Shown here in pieces: positions 23,055-31,955 of a DNA stretch of 32,916 nucleotides; positions within the stretch are counted from its first letter, which is position 1; each line of letters opens with the position of its first letter. A program made the position numbers and the translations under genes. Source of the stretch: an uncultured Chlamydiae bacterium (GTDB lineage: Bacteria > Chlamydiota > Chlamydiia > Chlamydiales > Rhabdochlamydiaceae); assembly GCA_945952445.1 (NCBI GenBank), contig CAMFIG010000026.1:1-32916 (forward strand), written 5' to 3'. The notes under the pieces were generated by a model that worked only from the letters and a program-made list of their open reading frames with translations, had not been told where the DNA came from and did not search any database.

Positions 23055-25958
23055 ATGGGCTTACAGATGTTTCCTTGGGTTATTGCAATTTCTCTTTTTT
23101 CCTATACGGCATCCGCAGCAGAATATCCTGCGACTTCTTATGAGCGCATTGAAGATAAGGCGCAATGTAAGATCCTCACCCCAGCTCTCAGCCAGAGAAA
23201 AACTGCGAAAATTCGACTCCCTAATGGCGTTGAAGCCTATCTCGTCTCTGACCCTGATTCGGAGCAGTCAGCCGCTGCTGTCAGCATGGAAGCAGGATCA
23301 TGGCAAGACCCCAAGAAATATCCTGGAATGGCTCACTTTTTAGAGCACATGCTTTTTATGGGAACGAAAGCCTATCCGCAAGAATCGGAATACATGCAAT
23401 ATATTTCCGACCATGGAGGAAAAGTCAACGCATTCACAGCACCGGATCGCACTGTATACATGTTTTCTATTAATCACGATGCCTTTGAAGGAGCTATCGA
23501 TCGTTTTTCCCATTTTTTTATCGATCCTCTCTTCTCTTCTGGAAGCATCCAAAGAGAACTTTTGGCAGTCGACCAAGAACATGCAAAAAATATAGAAAGT
23601 GACGGATGGCGCGAATATATGGTCTTCAAGGAAACAGCCAATCCTGCCCATCCAAATGCTATGTTTAGCACAGGTAACGCCAACACTCTTTCAGGGATCC
23701 CCAGAGAAGCTCTTATTGAATGGTATGAAACACACTACAGTGCAGACAAGATGCATCTGACAATCCTCTCTTCTCTTCCAATCGAGCAGATGGTAGAAAT
23801 TGCTGCTGAGAAGTTTTCTTCTGTCCCTAAAAGAGAGGTTCCAGACCAGCTTTCTCTTGCCGCTAACTTAAGCTCTTCGGAACAACAGGGGCATTTTATC
23901 TATATCCAACCGATCCGCGAGCTGCGCACCCTTTCTCTTGTTTGGGAACTACCTCGAGAGATGGCACCTATCGACCAAAAATGGACTCAAGAACTTGTCG
24001 CTTATGCATTAAGCCAGCAGTCGGAAAACAGCCTTTTAAGCGAACTCAAAAGAGAGCAGCTCGCAGAGTCTCTCTCTGCTGTCAGAGACCGCTATGGGAA
24101 GAACGACCTCTTCTTCCGACTGGACATCCAGCTCACAGAACAAGGTCTTTCTCAAATGGACATGGTCATTTTCCGCTGCTTCCAAGCAATCGCTCAGCTA
24201 AGATACGGGATCCCAAGCTCTCTCTTCGATGAGATGAAGAAGATCTCTCAAATACAATACGAATACCAATCTAGGGAAGACGCCTTTCTATGGATCCAAG
24301 AGGTCGCCTCTGATCTTATCGATGAAAATCTCGATACATTTCCAGAAAAAACACAGATCCCTTCCGATTATAAACCTCAAGAGGTCTCTCAACTCATAAA
24401 CTATCTACAACCCAAATCCTGCATGTTTTTTGTCCTCGCCGATCTCCCTAAGCTAGGGATTGAACCCGATCGCACAGAACAATGGATGGGAGTGAACTAT
24501 GCAGTTAAGTCGATCTCTGACTACAAACTCACCGCTTGGATGCAAGCAAACCCAAATCCAAAAATCGAGCTCCCTCCAGCCAACCCTTTTATTCCAGATT
24601 CGTTGCAGCTTGTGGACGCTCCAAGGACCGCTAAAGAAACGCCAAAACCAGCTCTTATTGTTGACGAAGAGAAGGCGAAGATCTACTACAGCTTGGATGA
24701 GCGCTATCTCGTTCCAGAGACAAGCCTGCTGTTTTCTGTTCGCTCCCCCGCTCTCGACGGCTCTGCAAAGACAGCAGCCCTCATGGATCTTTACACCAAA
24801 GCCCTTGCAGAGAATCTCTCTTCGACGCGCTTCTTCGCAAATCAAGCCGGAATCTTCTCGAGCTTTGCTTATCAAGACAGCAAGTTTCGGATCGCCGTTC
24901 ATGGATATAGCGAAAAAGCTCCCGACCTCGTAGAGGCTCTCTTTGAAGGTGCCATAGACACCCACTGTTCTGCAGAAGAATTTGACATCTACAAAACCTC
25001 TCTTCTCAGCTCCTATGCCAACGCCTCGAAAGAACTCCCGGTAAAACAAGCTATGGAGACCTTATCGAATGTGCTCTTTAATGACGCCCCCACGTTTCAA
25101 GATAAACTCGCAGCTCTTCATCCCATTTCCTATGAAGAGTTCCAGTTATTTTGCAAACAATGGCATCGAACACTCTATATTGAAGGGATGATGTTTGGAA
25201 ACCTCTCCAGCCTAGAAGCGAGCGATCTTTGGAACCAGCGCCTAAAACCGCTACTTGCCGAAACCAAGCCCTATCCTCTAGAAGAGCAGAAGAAAAAAAT
25301 CGTTCTATCTCTTCCTGCGGATAAAGGCCCTTACAAAATCGTAGAAGGCACAGACAGGCAGGGCAACGGAACCGTTCTTTTAATCCAACAAGGGGACTTT
25401 TCCTTTGCAAAAAGAGCATCCCAGCAGATCCTTTCTAAAGTACTTAAGGACTCTTTTTTCGAGACCTTGCGTACAAAACAACAAACAGCTTATATCGCTC
25501 AATCCTGGGATATGGAAGTCGAAAAGAAGCTCATGCAGACCTTTGCAGTCCAGTCCAGCTCTCACAACCCAGAAGATCTGCTCATGCGTTTTGAAATGTT
25601 CCTTGAAGATTTCACCAAAAGAACTCTTGAAATCATCCCTGAAGACAGGTTCCAAAGCCTTAAAAAAATGCAAATCGCCACCTTACAGCTCCCTCCGGAG
25701 AATATGAGTGGGATGGCGGATCGACTCTCTCGTCTTGCCTTCGAGTATGAAGGAGACTTTGCCTGGGTCGATAAGCTCGTGGAGGCCGTGCAGGCATTAG
25801 AGTATGAAACTCTTCTCCAAGACACTCGCGCCTTTCTATCGAAAGCGAACCAAAAAAGGATCGCCGTTTTAGTCGAAGGGATCGTCCCTCAAGAAAAACA
25901 ATTCCATTACCAAACAATTGCAAAAGAAGAAGCCCGTAAACTGGCAGATGTCCAGTAA
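23055..25958 (+). CDS. ptr: Insulinase/pitrilysin-type M16 zinc protease
   Basis: 967 residues with a signal peptide (about 1-22, cleavage after SAA), so it is periplasmic. The inverted zinc motif HFLEH is at 94-98 and the third ligand Glu175 in AVDQEH sits 81 residues after His94, as in pitrilysin. Full length includes four homologous domains, the second half without the zinc motif, as in the M16A group. It degrades peptides of about 10-100 residues. The start has GGAG overlapping the plsB stop, so it ends the rng-plsB-ptr string. The same order is known in Chlamydiaceae. A hairpin follows at 25980. Confidence 0.92.
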   Translation: MGLQMFPWVIAISLFSYTASAAEYPATSYERIEDKAQCKILTPALSQRKTAKIRLPNGVEAYLVSDPDSEQSAAAVSMEAGSWQDPKKYPGMAHFLEHMLFMGTKAYPQESEYMQYISDHGGKVNAFTAPDRTVYMFSINHDAFEGAIDRFSHFFIDPLFSSGSIQRELLAVDQEHAKNIESDGWREYMVFKETANPAHPNAMFSTGNANTLSGIPREALIEWYETHYSADKMHLTILSSLPIEQMVEIAAEKFSSVPKREVPDQLSLAANLSSSEQQGHFIYIQPIRELRTLSLVWELPREMAPIDQKWTQELVAYALSQQSENSLLSELKREQLAESLSAVRDRYGKNDLFFRLDIQLTEQGLSQMDMVIFRCFQAIAQLRYGIPSSLFDEMKKISQIQYEYQSREDAFLWIQEVASDLIDENLDTFPEKTQIPSDYKPQEVSQLINYLQPKSCMFFVLADLPKLGIEPDRTEQWMGVNYAVKSISDYKLTAWMQANPNPKIELPPANPFIPDSLQLVDAPRTAKETPKPALIVDEEKAKIYYSLDERYLVPETSLLFSVRSPALDGSAKTAALMDLYTKALAENLSSTRFFANQAGIFSSFAYQDSKFRIAVHGYSEKAPDLVEALFEGAIDTHCSAEEFDIYKTSLLSSYANASKELPVKQAMETLSNVLFNDAPTFQDKLAALHPISYEEFQLFCKQWHRTLYIEGMMFGNLSSLEASDLWNQRLKPLLAETKPYPLEEQKKKIVLSLPADKGPYKIVEGTDRQGNGTVLLIQQGDFSFAKRASQQILSKVLKDSFFETLRTKQQTAYIAQSWDMEVEKKLMQTFAVQSSSHNPEDLLMRFEMFLEDFTKRTLEIIPEDRFQSLKKMQIATLQLPPENMSGMADRLSRLAFEYEGDFAWVDKLVEAVQALEYETLLQDTRAFLSKANQKRIAVLVEGIVPQEKQFHYQTIAKEEARKLADVQ

Positions 25959-25979
25959 ACCAAAAAGAAGACCGGATAG

Positions 25980-26006
25980 GAGAGGCTAAAAATTAGCCTC
26001 TCTATT
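25980..26006. terminator. Hairpin terminator between the M16 protease and the ATPase remnant
   Basis: GAGAGGCTAA (25980-25989), loop AAA, TTAGCCTCTC (25993-26002), then TATTC. A strong 10-bp stem with only a weak T tract; it lies between convergent genes and overlaps the stop of the minus-strand remnant by one base. Confidence 0.6.
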
Positions 26007-26727
26007 CAAATAAGGAATTTGGAGTCGTAGACAGAAATGTTTCCAGTGGTATTCCCTGATCTCCAACCAATAAAATTCTATTAGGTTTAAATTGTTTTAC
26101 AAAAGAATCTATGCCTGAGTGCCGGATAGATTCTTGATTACTTTTAACCTCTATGGCAATGCGTTTGTCTCCTAATTGGAGAACAAAGTCGACCTCTCTA
26201 TCTCCTTCTCGCCAATAAAACAGTTCTATTTGGGTACCTCGAATGCTCTTGAGTAGGTGCGCTCCTACAGCTGATTCGATAAGTCTTCCTAAAAAGACTC
26301 TATCCGCCATAGCTTCAAGACAGTTTTTCCCAGATTGAGCACTCATAAGAGCATTATTGTAGACAGCAAATTTAGGACTAGATCCTTTTCTTCTTACACT
26401 CTGATTCGCAAATTTCTGCAATCCAGTAAGAAGGCCAGCTCCATTGAGTAGATCTAAATAGTGAGCCAAAGTAGTCGAATTAGAAGTGCTTTTCCCTCAG
26501 ATTTTGCTAGTTCCCTTGCAACATCCCATTGCTGTCTTAACCAAGAAACATCTTGAAGCGTTGCTAAATCCGCTGTGATATATCGGCTCGGTATTCCTAA
26601 TTCATCCGCCACTTGGCGTGCTAATGTGGTTTTTCCCACCTGACGTGGACCTATAAGAGATTGAATAAAGCGACGAGGCTCTCTTGAGCCTTTTCAACAG
26701 AAACTCAAAAGAATGCCTTTTTTGCAT
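26002..26727 (-). pseudogene. AAA/DUF4143 ATPase with internal deletion and frameshift
   Basis: The remains of a roughly 380-400-residue AAA_14/DUF4143 ATPase. Reading minus strand: an N-terminus from the ATG at 26727 (MQKRHSFEFLLKRLK), a frameshift, then PRRFIQSLIGPRQVGKTTLA with the Walker A GPRQVGKT, then ELGIPSRYITADLATLQDVS and KSEGKALLI. At about 26487 it jumps directly to SNSTTLAHYLDLLNGAGLL in another frame, part of the DUF4143 C-terminal domain (ELFYWREGDREVDFVL; IAIEVKSNQES), ending at 26002. The Walker B segment (LDEIQ) and surrounding 150 or so residues are gone. It is therefore inactive. These proteins are often laterally transferred; their biological role is uncertain. Confidence 0.85.
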
Positions 26728-26755
26728 CACACTTGCACTTATGATATGGATTAAA

Positions 26756-26799
26756 TTTACTCAGTGTTTTGAGTAATTTTACTCAAAACACTGAGTAAA
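26756..26799. repeat. 44-bp perfect palindrome upstream of the ATPase remnant
   Basis: Two 21-bp arms (26756-26776 and 26779-26799) are exact reverse complements, separated by TT. Each arm contains ACTCA ... TGAGT, so the sequence also holds shorter nested repeats. It lies 28 bp before the remnant's start. It could be an operator, a terminator of the toxin-antitoxin genes (which are read toward it) or a cruciform site. As a plain terminator it lacks a T tract. Confidence 0.75.
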
Positions 26800-26894
26800 A
26801 TCAAGGCATGCCGCCTATTACAGTCTAAAACAACTAAAATTCAACTACTTACGCCACGTTAGCTGGTAGGATTTAACGAGGTTTCAATCGGGAA

Positions 26895-27263
26895 TTACAT
26901 ATAACAGTGTTTGATCCTTTCCCTGTCCTCATCCTTCTGATCGCCTTTATAGTAGATTTCGATGAACTCCATTCTATCTTCGATTGGAAAATATGCATAT
27001 ATAACGCGAATACCTGAATGAACTCCTTTTCCTTTTAGAGATTTGCAAGCAAACTTCTTAACTTTAAAAATCTTAGAAGACGAAATTGCAAGGTTTTCTA
27101 TTGCAAAGACACCATGGTTGTCCACATTGAGTTTGTGATAAGCAATCAACTGTACTTTTACGAGAGAGTCTAAGTCTTCCTCAAGACTAGGGAATCTTTT
27201 AAGGAGTTTCTTGATGTCTTTCTTAAATTTATCTAGTTGCTCAATGTGCTTGAATTTCATCAT
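26895..27263 (-). CDS. RelE/ParE-fold toxin-like protein
   Basis: 122 residues. The pattern is helix-helix (FKKDIKKLLKRFPSLEEDLD), then strands with basic residues (IFKVKKFACKSLKGKG and SGIRVIYAYF), then MEFIEIYYKGDQKDEDRERI. This is the RelE/ParE mRNA-interferase or gyrase-toxin layout, ending with a strand and a short helix. The start (27263, or the next codon at 27260) overlaps the stop of the upstream Panacea gene by about 20 nt, as is typical of toxin-antitoxin pairs. It probably blocks translation, but the target cannot be told from sequence. It is a less common variant, and the assignment depends mainly on context. Confidence 0.65.
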   Translation of the reverse strand: MMKFKHIEQLDKFKKDIKKLLKRFPSLEEDLDSLVKVQLIAYHKLNVDNHGVFAIENLAISSSKIFKVKKFACKSLKGKGVHSGIRVIYAYFPIEDRMEFIEIYYKGDQKDEDRERIKHCYM

Positions 27264-28032
27264 TGCTATATTCTCTTACACTATAAGCAGGAGTACGGTA
27301 AAACACAGATTCATAATCAATTTTTTGCCTTTCCGGCGTAACCATCCAAGGAATATCTTGATGAGAGTATTCACTGATTGTTGAAGCATTCATGCCAGAT
27401 AATTTTTGTAGCACATCGTCTATCACTTTGATCTCATTTGCGTTAAAAACAGAAAGATCCGGCTCTTGATGAGGTAGATATTTTTTTTGAAGATGGTGAA
27501 AATATTTGCTTTTTACAATTTCGATTTCTTTGTTTTGAATCATCTCATTTATAATAGCTTGAAACTCCACAGGAGTAGGGCCATGATGATTTTTAATGTA
27601 GGTAGCGCCAATGAGTTGTTCTTCATATTTCTCGTAATAGTTAAAATCCATAAAATACAGCAGCTTGTACAAAACTGTTTCACCCACATTTGGTTTGGCG
27701 CCAACCTTCCCCAGAATATAGAGAAGAACCTCCTTAAATTTTTTCAGGTTTTTTCTTGGAATACTAATCCTTAATTCATTTCTTTTTTCTTTGGACTTCT
27801 GAGCGCGCTCAAAAACAATTTCTGTCGGTGCTGTGAGATTTAACAACTCATCGATCGAAATATTCAAAGATTTTGAAAGCAAAATAAGTTCATCGGCTTT
27901 TAATGAACGTTTGTCATTCTCAATGAATGACAACGTAGCTCTATCAAGCTCTAATCTTTGCGCCAACTCCTCTTGACTCATTCTCAACGCTTCTCGCAAA
28001 GCTTTTATTCGCTTGCCTAAAGAAGTTTTCAT
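27241..28032 (-). CDS. HTH-Panacea (DUF4065) antitoxin / regulator
   Basis: 263 residues from the ATG at 28032, with AGGAG 9 nt upstream (a GTG two codons earlier is less well placed). Residues 5-62 are a helix-turn-helix of the XRE type (LGKRIKALREALRMSQEELA, then LELDRATLSFIENDKRSLKA). Residues about 105-245 are a Panacea/SocA-like domain (KLLYFMDFNYYEKYEEQLIG, then ATYIKNHHGPTPVEF with the GPxP motif; late HQDIPW). Panacea proteins neutralise many unrelated toxin folds and repress their own operons. The order antitoxin-then-toxin and the overlapping toxin gene match this. Confidence 0.85.
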   Translation of the reverse strand: MKTSLGKRIKALREALRMSQEELAQRLELDRATLSFIENDKRSLKADELILLSKSLNISIDELLNLTAPTEIVFERAQKSKEKRNELRISIPRKNLKKFKEVLLYILGKVGAKPNVGETVLYKLLYFMDFNYYEKYEEQLIGATYIKNHHGPTPVEFQAIINEMIQNKEIEIVKSKYFHHLQKKYLPHQEPDLSVFNANEIKVIDDVLQKLSGMNASTISEYSHQDIPWMVTPERQKIDYESVFYRTPAYSVREYSNDEIQAH

Positions 28033-28056
28033 AACCACGATCTCCTATTTCTTTTT

Positions 28057-28108
28057 ATTTTATCGCATGTTGTGTTTTTAAGCAATCGCCCGTTGTGTTA
28101 TATAACAC
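28057..28108 (-). promoter_or_regulatory. Promoter with palindromic operator for the Panacea pair
   Basis: Read on the minus strand: TTGCTT (28080-28085), 17 nt, TAAAAT (28057-28062), about 25 nt before the ATG. The 14-bp palindrome GTGTTATATAACAC (28095-28108) lies just upstream of the -35 box. AACACAAC, which extends one half of it (28092-28099), recurs as a direct repeat at 28069-28076 between -35 and -10. The arrangement suits an XRE-type repressor binding its own promoter. Confidence 0.6.
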
Positions 28109-28253
28109 CCCAGATCCTTGAGAGATTAACGAAAATCCGACTTAGCAGAAGCCTCTGGATATTAAGAACAAGCAGAGATTGGAATGTATTTTTGAAAAAA
28201 GGAAATCCGCCAACATAGACTGTTTAAAGAAGCTCAATTTTTCGTTGCGGCTC

Positions 28254-29555
28254 TTACTCGAAGAGACTTTGCACAACAGTTTTGACATTTTGCTTAAAAT
28301 CAGGCACAGGGAAGTGCCCAGAAAGAACCGGATGACCTAAATCTTCTTTTAATAGCACTCGGATTAAACAATTGAGCTCATGCAAATGGTAGAACGCATC
28401 TCCAAGTCCATGTTTTCGAACGAAGGGAACGTTGAACGTCTCCCAAAATAGATAGCGAGCGGAGGAATTCTCCGTATTATCTAACAGCAGTTTTTTCCCT
28501 AAGTAGATGGCTTCATTGACGGAGCAGGAACCTGTTTTTGTGATCACAAGATCAGAGCAGGCCATGAGTTCTACAATATCTTTGGTGAATTTGCGCAAGT
28601 GAAACACAATGCCCTGCGATGTGCATACACTACTATAAGAGGCTGTCTCATGAAGCAATTTAGCCCCTTCTTGTAGCAGCCAATCTAAAATCAAAAGCCG
28701 CACCTTCTCATTTCTCCCTACACAGACATTGACTTCAACAGGTCTTGCAAAATCACTATTTGAAAGCTTGGCAAGCTCCTGGGCATAGGTGAATAACATC
28801 CTATTTCCGGCAGCTCCCAATACAAGGGTGAGCGTTGTATAGTCGAAAAGCATGCCGTGTTTTATTTTTAAAAGACGCACTTGATCTGGAGAATACTTTT
28901 TTTGGCATTCAACCCGCACAGGAAAGCCGGTAACTACAAGATCATCTAACGGGATAGAAGCGTTTTTAAGGCCCTTCTTTTTCAGGTCGGGATCGTCATA
29001 AGGGATAGCGAATGCAAACTTCCCTCCTTTTTTGGGATCTAAAAACGACATCCCTAAGAAAAACGTCGCCGTATCCAAATCGGTCGGCATAATCATAAAG
29101 GGGATCTCTTTTTTCTGCAAAGCAGCTGCAATCCCTAGGTTGATAAAAGGCACAGTGGAAATCACTAAATCGTACGATTGGTCGAGCTGGGACATGTATT
29201 TATCAAAGAGTCTTTCGATCCGAGAACGATTCTTATGCATGTATTTATTACCGATCGTCGCATAGAGATTGGCGCTTCTATGATATCCTCTTCTTAAGAG
29301 AAAGTTATAGAAATCCTCTCCGGATATGCGTCCAGATGTAAGACTATGAAGCAAATCAAGCGGCTGGATGATTTGTCGAAATACGTTGACAATTTCCACA
29401 TCGTATTCCGGAGAAAGGATCGCTTTGAGGGAGTCTCCGGCCATCTTATGCCCTCCGCCTCCTTCGCTGATCAGAATCAAAATACGTTTTTTGCACTGAG
29501 GCAGTTTTTCTGCTGTTTTTTGAAGAGGATCGACACTCAAATTGGCTGTATTCAT
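28254..29555 (-). CDS. MGDG-synthase-type / GT28-like glycosyltransferase
   Basis: 433 residues from the ATG at 29555 (the frame is open to 29672 but composition changes there). The N-terminal part KKRILILISEGGGGHKMAGD is the glycine-rich GGGGH motif of MGDG synthases and diacylglycerol glycosyltransferases, followed by DLVISTVPFINLGIA. The C-terminal half carries the GT28 nucleotide-sugar region (TLVLGAAGNRM; ACSDLVITKTGSCSVNEAI, the usual K(P/T)GxxTxxEA). It probably transfers a sugar to diacylglycerol or a related lipid at the inner membrane. Donor and acceptor are unknown. It is read divergently from the VTT gene. Confidence 0.8.
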   Translation of the reverse strand: MNTANLSVDPLQKTAEKLPQCKKRILILISEGGGGHKMAGDSLKAILSPEYDVEIVNVFRQIIQPLDLLHSLTSGRISGEDFYNFLLRRGYHRSANLYATIGNKYMHKNRSRIERLFDKYMSQLDQSYDLVISTVPFINLGIAAALQKKEIPFMIMPTDLDTATFFLGMSFLDPKKGGKFAFAIPYDDPDLKKKGLKNASIPLDDLVVTGFPVRVECQKKYSPDQVRLLKIKHGMLFDYTTLTLVLGAAGNRMLFTYAQELAKLSNSDFARPVEVNVCVGRNEKVRLLILDWLLQEGAKLLHETASYSSVCTSQGIVFHLRKFTKDIVELMACSDLVITKTGSCSVNEAIYLGKKLLLDNTENSSARYLFWETFNVPFVRKHGLGDAFYHLHELNCLIRVLLKEDLGHPVLSGHFPVPDFKQNVKTVVQSLFE

Positions 29556-29756
29556 AAACTCTTTGATTATCCGGTTCACTTTCAAACCACTCAAGACGCC
29601 AGAGATTCTGCCCCTGCAAAGCCATACGAAGCGAATCTTAACTTTAAGCCGCAGTCTAACAAAAGAAGGCACAAAACTCTAGAAAAATACACTGTTTGAC
29701 ATTAGCAAATCGATTCGATATATGGGGATCAAACAACTTTGGATCTCTGCTAGACC

Positions 29757-30455
29757 ATGCTATCAAAACATCCGATCCGGCATCTGATTCCGGCCTGCTT
29801 GCTCCTACTGCTCATTTTTATTGTCTATTTGTGGACGCTCCATCATCCAATCAATCTAGAGCTCATCCAAGCAAAAAAAGAAGAACTTCAAAGCCTAGCA
29901 AACAAAACGCCCTTTACCTTTACGTGTATCTTTCTTGGAGTCTATATCGTTTCCGTGATCTTGGTCATTCCCGACTCTTCACTTCTGTCTTTAGCTGCCG
30001 GGATAGTCTATCCTCTTCCCATCGCTTTTGCTATCGTCTGTTTTGCAGAAACAGTAGGAGCCACTCTTTTTTTCCTCATCATCCGCTACACAATCCAGCC
30101 CCACAAGCTACAGCAAAGTCTCATGGGCTTTTTGCCTGTCATAAAAAAATACCACCAAAACCCAGCCTCTTATCTTTTATTCTTCCGCTTTTCTCACATC
30201 CTCCCTTTTTGGCTTATCAACCTTCTTGCGGCTTCTTTAAAAACAGGGATTAAGACATATATTTGGACTGCTTTCCTCGGAGTTGCACCCTTTGCCTTTC
30301 TTTTTGTGAAAGCAGGGCAAGATTTTAGCAAATCACTAGATGGGACTTTTTCTTTCCATGAAATTCTGAATACCCAAACAAAATTACTACTTCTGGCTCT
30401 AGCTCTCTTTGCTTTAGTTCCAATTCTGATCCGAAAAATCTGGAAACGATACTAG
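29757..30455 (+). CDS. VTT/DedA-like (TVP38/TMEM64) membrane protein
   Basis: 232 residues with about five hydrophobic helices (near 9-26, 55-73, 82-110, 160-180, 205-225). The centre carries the VTT-domain pattern of TVP38/TMEM64 proteins (SLLSLAAGIVYPLPIAFAIV; YLLFFRFSHILPFWLINLLA; IWTAFLGVAPFAFLFVKAGQ). Some VTT proteins move phospholipids or small charged molecules across the membrane; the substrate here is not known. It ends in convergence with the next gene: its TAG and the opposite TAG share the bases CTAG. Confidence 0.8.
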   Translation: MLSKHPIRHLIPACLLLLLIFIVYLWTLHHPINLELIQAKKEELQSLANKTPFTFTCIFLGVYIVSVILVIPDSSLLSLAAGIVYPLPIAFAIVCFAETVGATLFFLIIRYTIQPHKLQQSLMGFLPVIKKYHQNPASYLLFFRFSHILPFWLINLLAASLKTGIKTYIWTAFLGVAPFAFLFVKAGQDFSKSLDGTFSFHEILNTQTKLLLLALALFALVPILIRKIWKRY

Positions 30456-31885
30456 CGCGTATAGCGAAAAAGAGAGGATCCAAATTGCTTATGGATCCAA
30501 GAGTTGATTTGATGCAAAGTCCAAACAAAAGACAAAACAAGCCATCTGCCTCTCAATCTTCTCGGCTCCCAGTATTTTACTTCGGGGCCTCGCAACGCAT
30601 TATCAAGATGATGATGGCTTTCATGCGCTCCATAGAGAGCTGCAACAAATCGCTGCCTTGTATTGTCAAAAAAACGAAGAGCATGAAGATATCCGCGAGA
30701 GAAGATTTTCTTTTCTACAGAGTCGAGCTCTATAATTTCTATATTTACACCCGGATGGTGGACACCCCATCCAATATGTTTTTCTCCTATACAATGCGCA
30801 ATATCACCTTTAGTGCGGTATAATACTAAAGAAAGCTCCTGCTTGCCTGTAACTGGGCTTCGATTGATCTCCTCTGCAAAAGCCTCCGCTGTCTTAGAAT
30901 CTACGCTAGGATCATTAAAAAACGAGGCTTTGCTCACCTGCTTCCAATGGTCTTTTAAGAAAAGCTGAGCATGAGAGCCTCCAAGGCTATAGCCTGCGAT
31001 CTCTACCTTCTCCCCTTCTGCGCAAAAAGAAGGATCAGCCATCAAGCGTGCAAAATCTGATTTGGCGGCCAAATACCCTCTATGCCCTATTCGGGTGTCG
31101 AGGTCATTGAGCCAGCTTTGAGGAGCATCCTCGCCTTGCAAGGAAAATTGCGTTGGACGGAATACGATCAAGGGCTTCAAATAGGAAAACTTCGAAAGAG
31201 GCTTTAACGCATAGGCTACAAGCCCTTCTTGGCAGATCTTTTCATGGACCACATAAAAGTCCTGCTTACCGTCGAGTCCTGGAGCCGGCAGAACAAGTCC
31301 TGGAGTCAATTCTCGATTCGCCAACGTCTTAGTCATCCGTTCTATAAAAGAATAAGGAGATAGCTGGGCAAGAGTTCTCAAAAGCACAACCCTTTCTTTA
31401 TTCATCAAGCGCTGATTGCGAAAAAAATGAGCGCCAAACTCTGAAGGGCCACCATCGAGTAGTTCCGCCTCTAAACCAATGGGATATCTATAAGGAACTA
31501 ATCTCTGGACAACACTTCGAATTGCCTCCAAAGGAAGCCAAGCAGCCCGAGCTCTCGATAATTTCTCTATATCCGATGCTCGGACATGCTCCGATGCGAT
31601 GCAAATCTGCTCTATATGCCTTTTGCACAAAGGTCTTCCCGCCTGCTCTTCTCGGTCGATATTGACATTGCTCTCTGCATACAAAAGACGAGCCCTTTCT
31701 TCTCCATATGTCTCTACAACCGCCCTTCGGAACGCCTGCCAAGCACGCTCATGGTCTTTCGGTCTCTGTTTTGAAAACAGTCCAGGAGAATGGATGATAA
31801 CTCCCTCTTCCCCAACGAGAAGAGCCTCGTTTTCCCGAGCCTGTACAGCCGCACTCACCCACTGGCGAAAAGAAATCTGAGTCAT
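30452..31885 (-). CDS. Lipase-like alpha/beta protein
   Basis: 477 residues, alpha/beta fold with the nucleophile motif GYSLGGSHA (Ser300) of class 3-type lipases. Preceding strands LIVFRPTQFS (239-248) and VEIAG suit the sheet before it, and FFNDPSVDSK is the usual strand with the acidic residue following. A His candidate is in IGWGVHHPGV or ESHHHL. The first 230 residues are helical, with no family recognised. A hydrophobic segment near the C-terminus (LVLSFVWTLHQINSWI) might anchor the protein to a membrane. Environmental chlamydiae have several such proteins; some may be secreted. It is not clearly in an operon. Confidence 0.65.
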   Translation of the reverse strand: MTQISFRQWVSAAVQARENEALLVGEEGVIIHSPGLFSKQRPKDHERAWQAFRRAVVETYGEERARLLYAESNVNIDREEQAGRPLCKRHIEQICIASEHVRASDIEKLSRARAAWLPLEAIRSVVQRLVPYRYPIGLEAELLDGGPSEFGAHFFRNQRLMNKERVVLLRTLAQLSPYSFIERMTKTLANRELTPGLVLPAPGLDGKQDFYVVHEKICQEGLVAYALKPLSKFSYLKPLIVFRPTQFSLQGEDAPQSWLNDLDTRIGHRGYLAAKSDFARLMADPSFCAEGEKVEIAGYSLGGSHAQLFLKDHWKQVSKASFFNDPSVDSKTAEAFAEEINRSPVTGKQELSLVLYRTKGDIAHCIGEKHIGWGVHHPGVNIEIIELDSVEKKIFSRGYLHALRFFDNTRQRFVAALYGAHESHHHLDNALRGPEVKYWEPRRLRGRWLVLSFVWTLHQINSWIHKQFGSSLFRYTR

Positions 31886-31955
31886 ATAAATCCATCTTTT
31901 TTACGGAAATTATACCACAATAAACCGTAATAAAAAAGACGAAAATATATATAAT

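Noticed and set aside
24453-25049. 198-codon minus-strand frame inside the M16 protease
   Set aside because: It lies wholly antisense to a certain gene; composition is a codon shadow.
29696-30253. 185-codon frame overlapping the VTT gene
   Set aside because: Its translation is Ser/His/Pro-rich shadow sequence; the other frame has clear membrane helices and a family motif.
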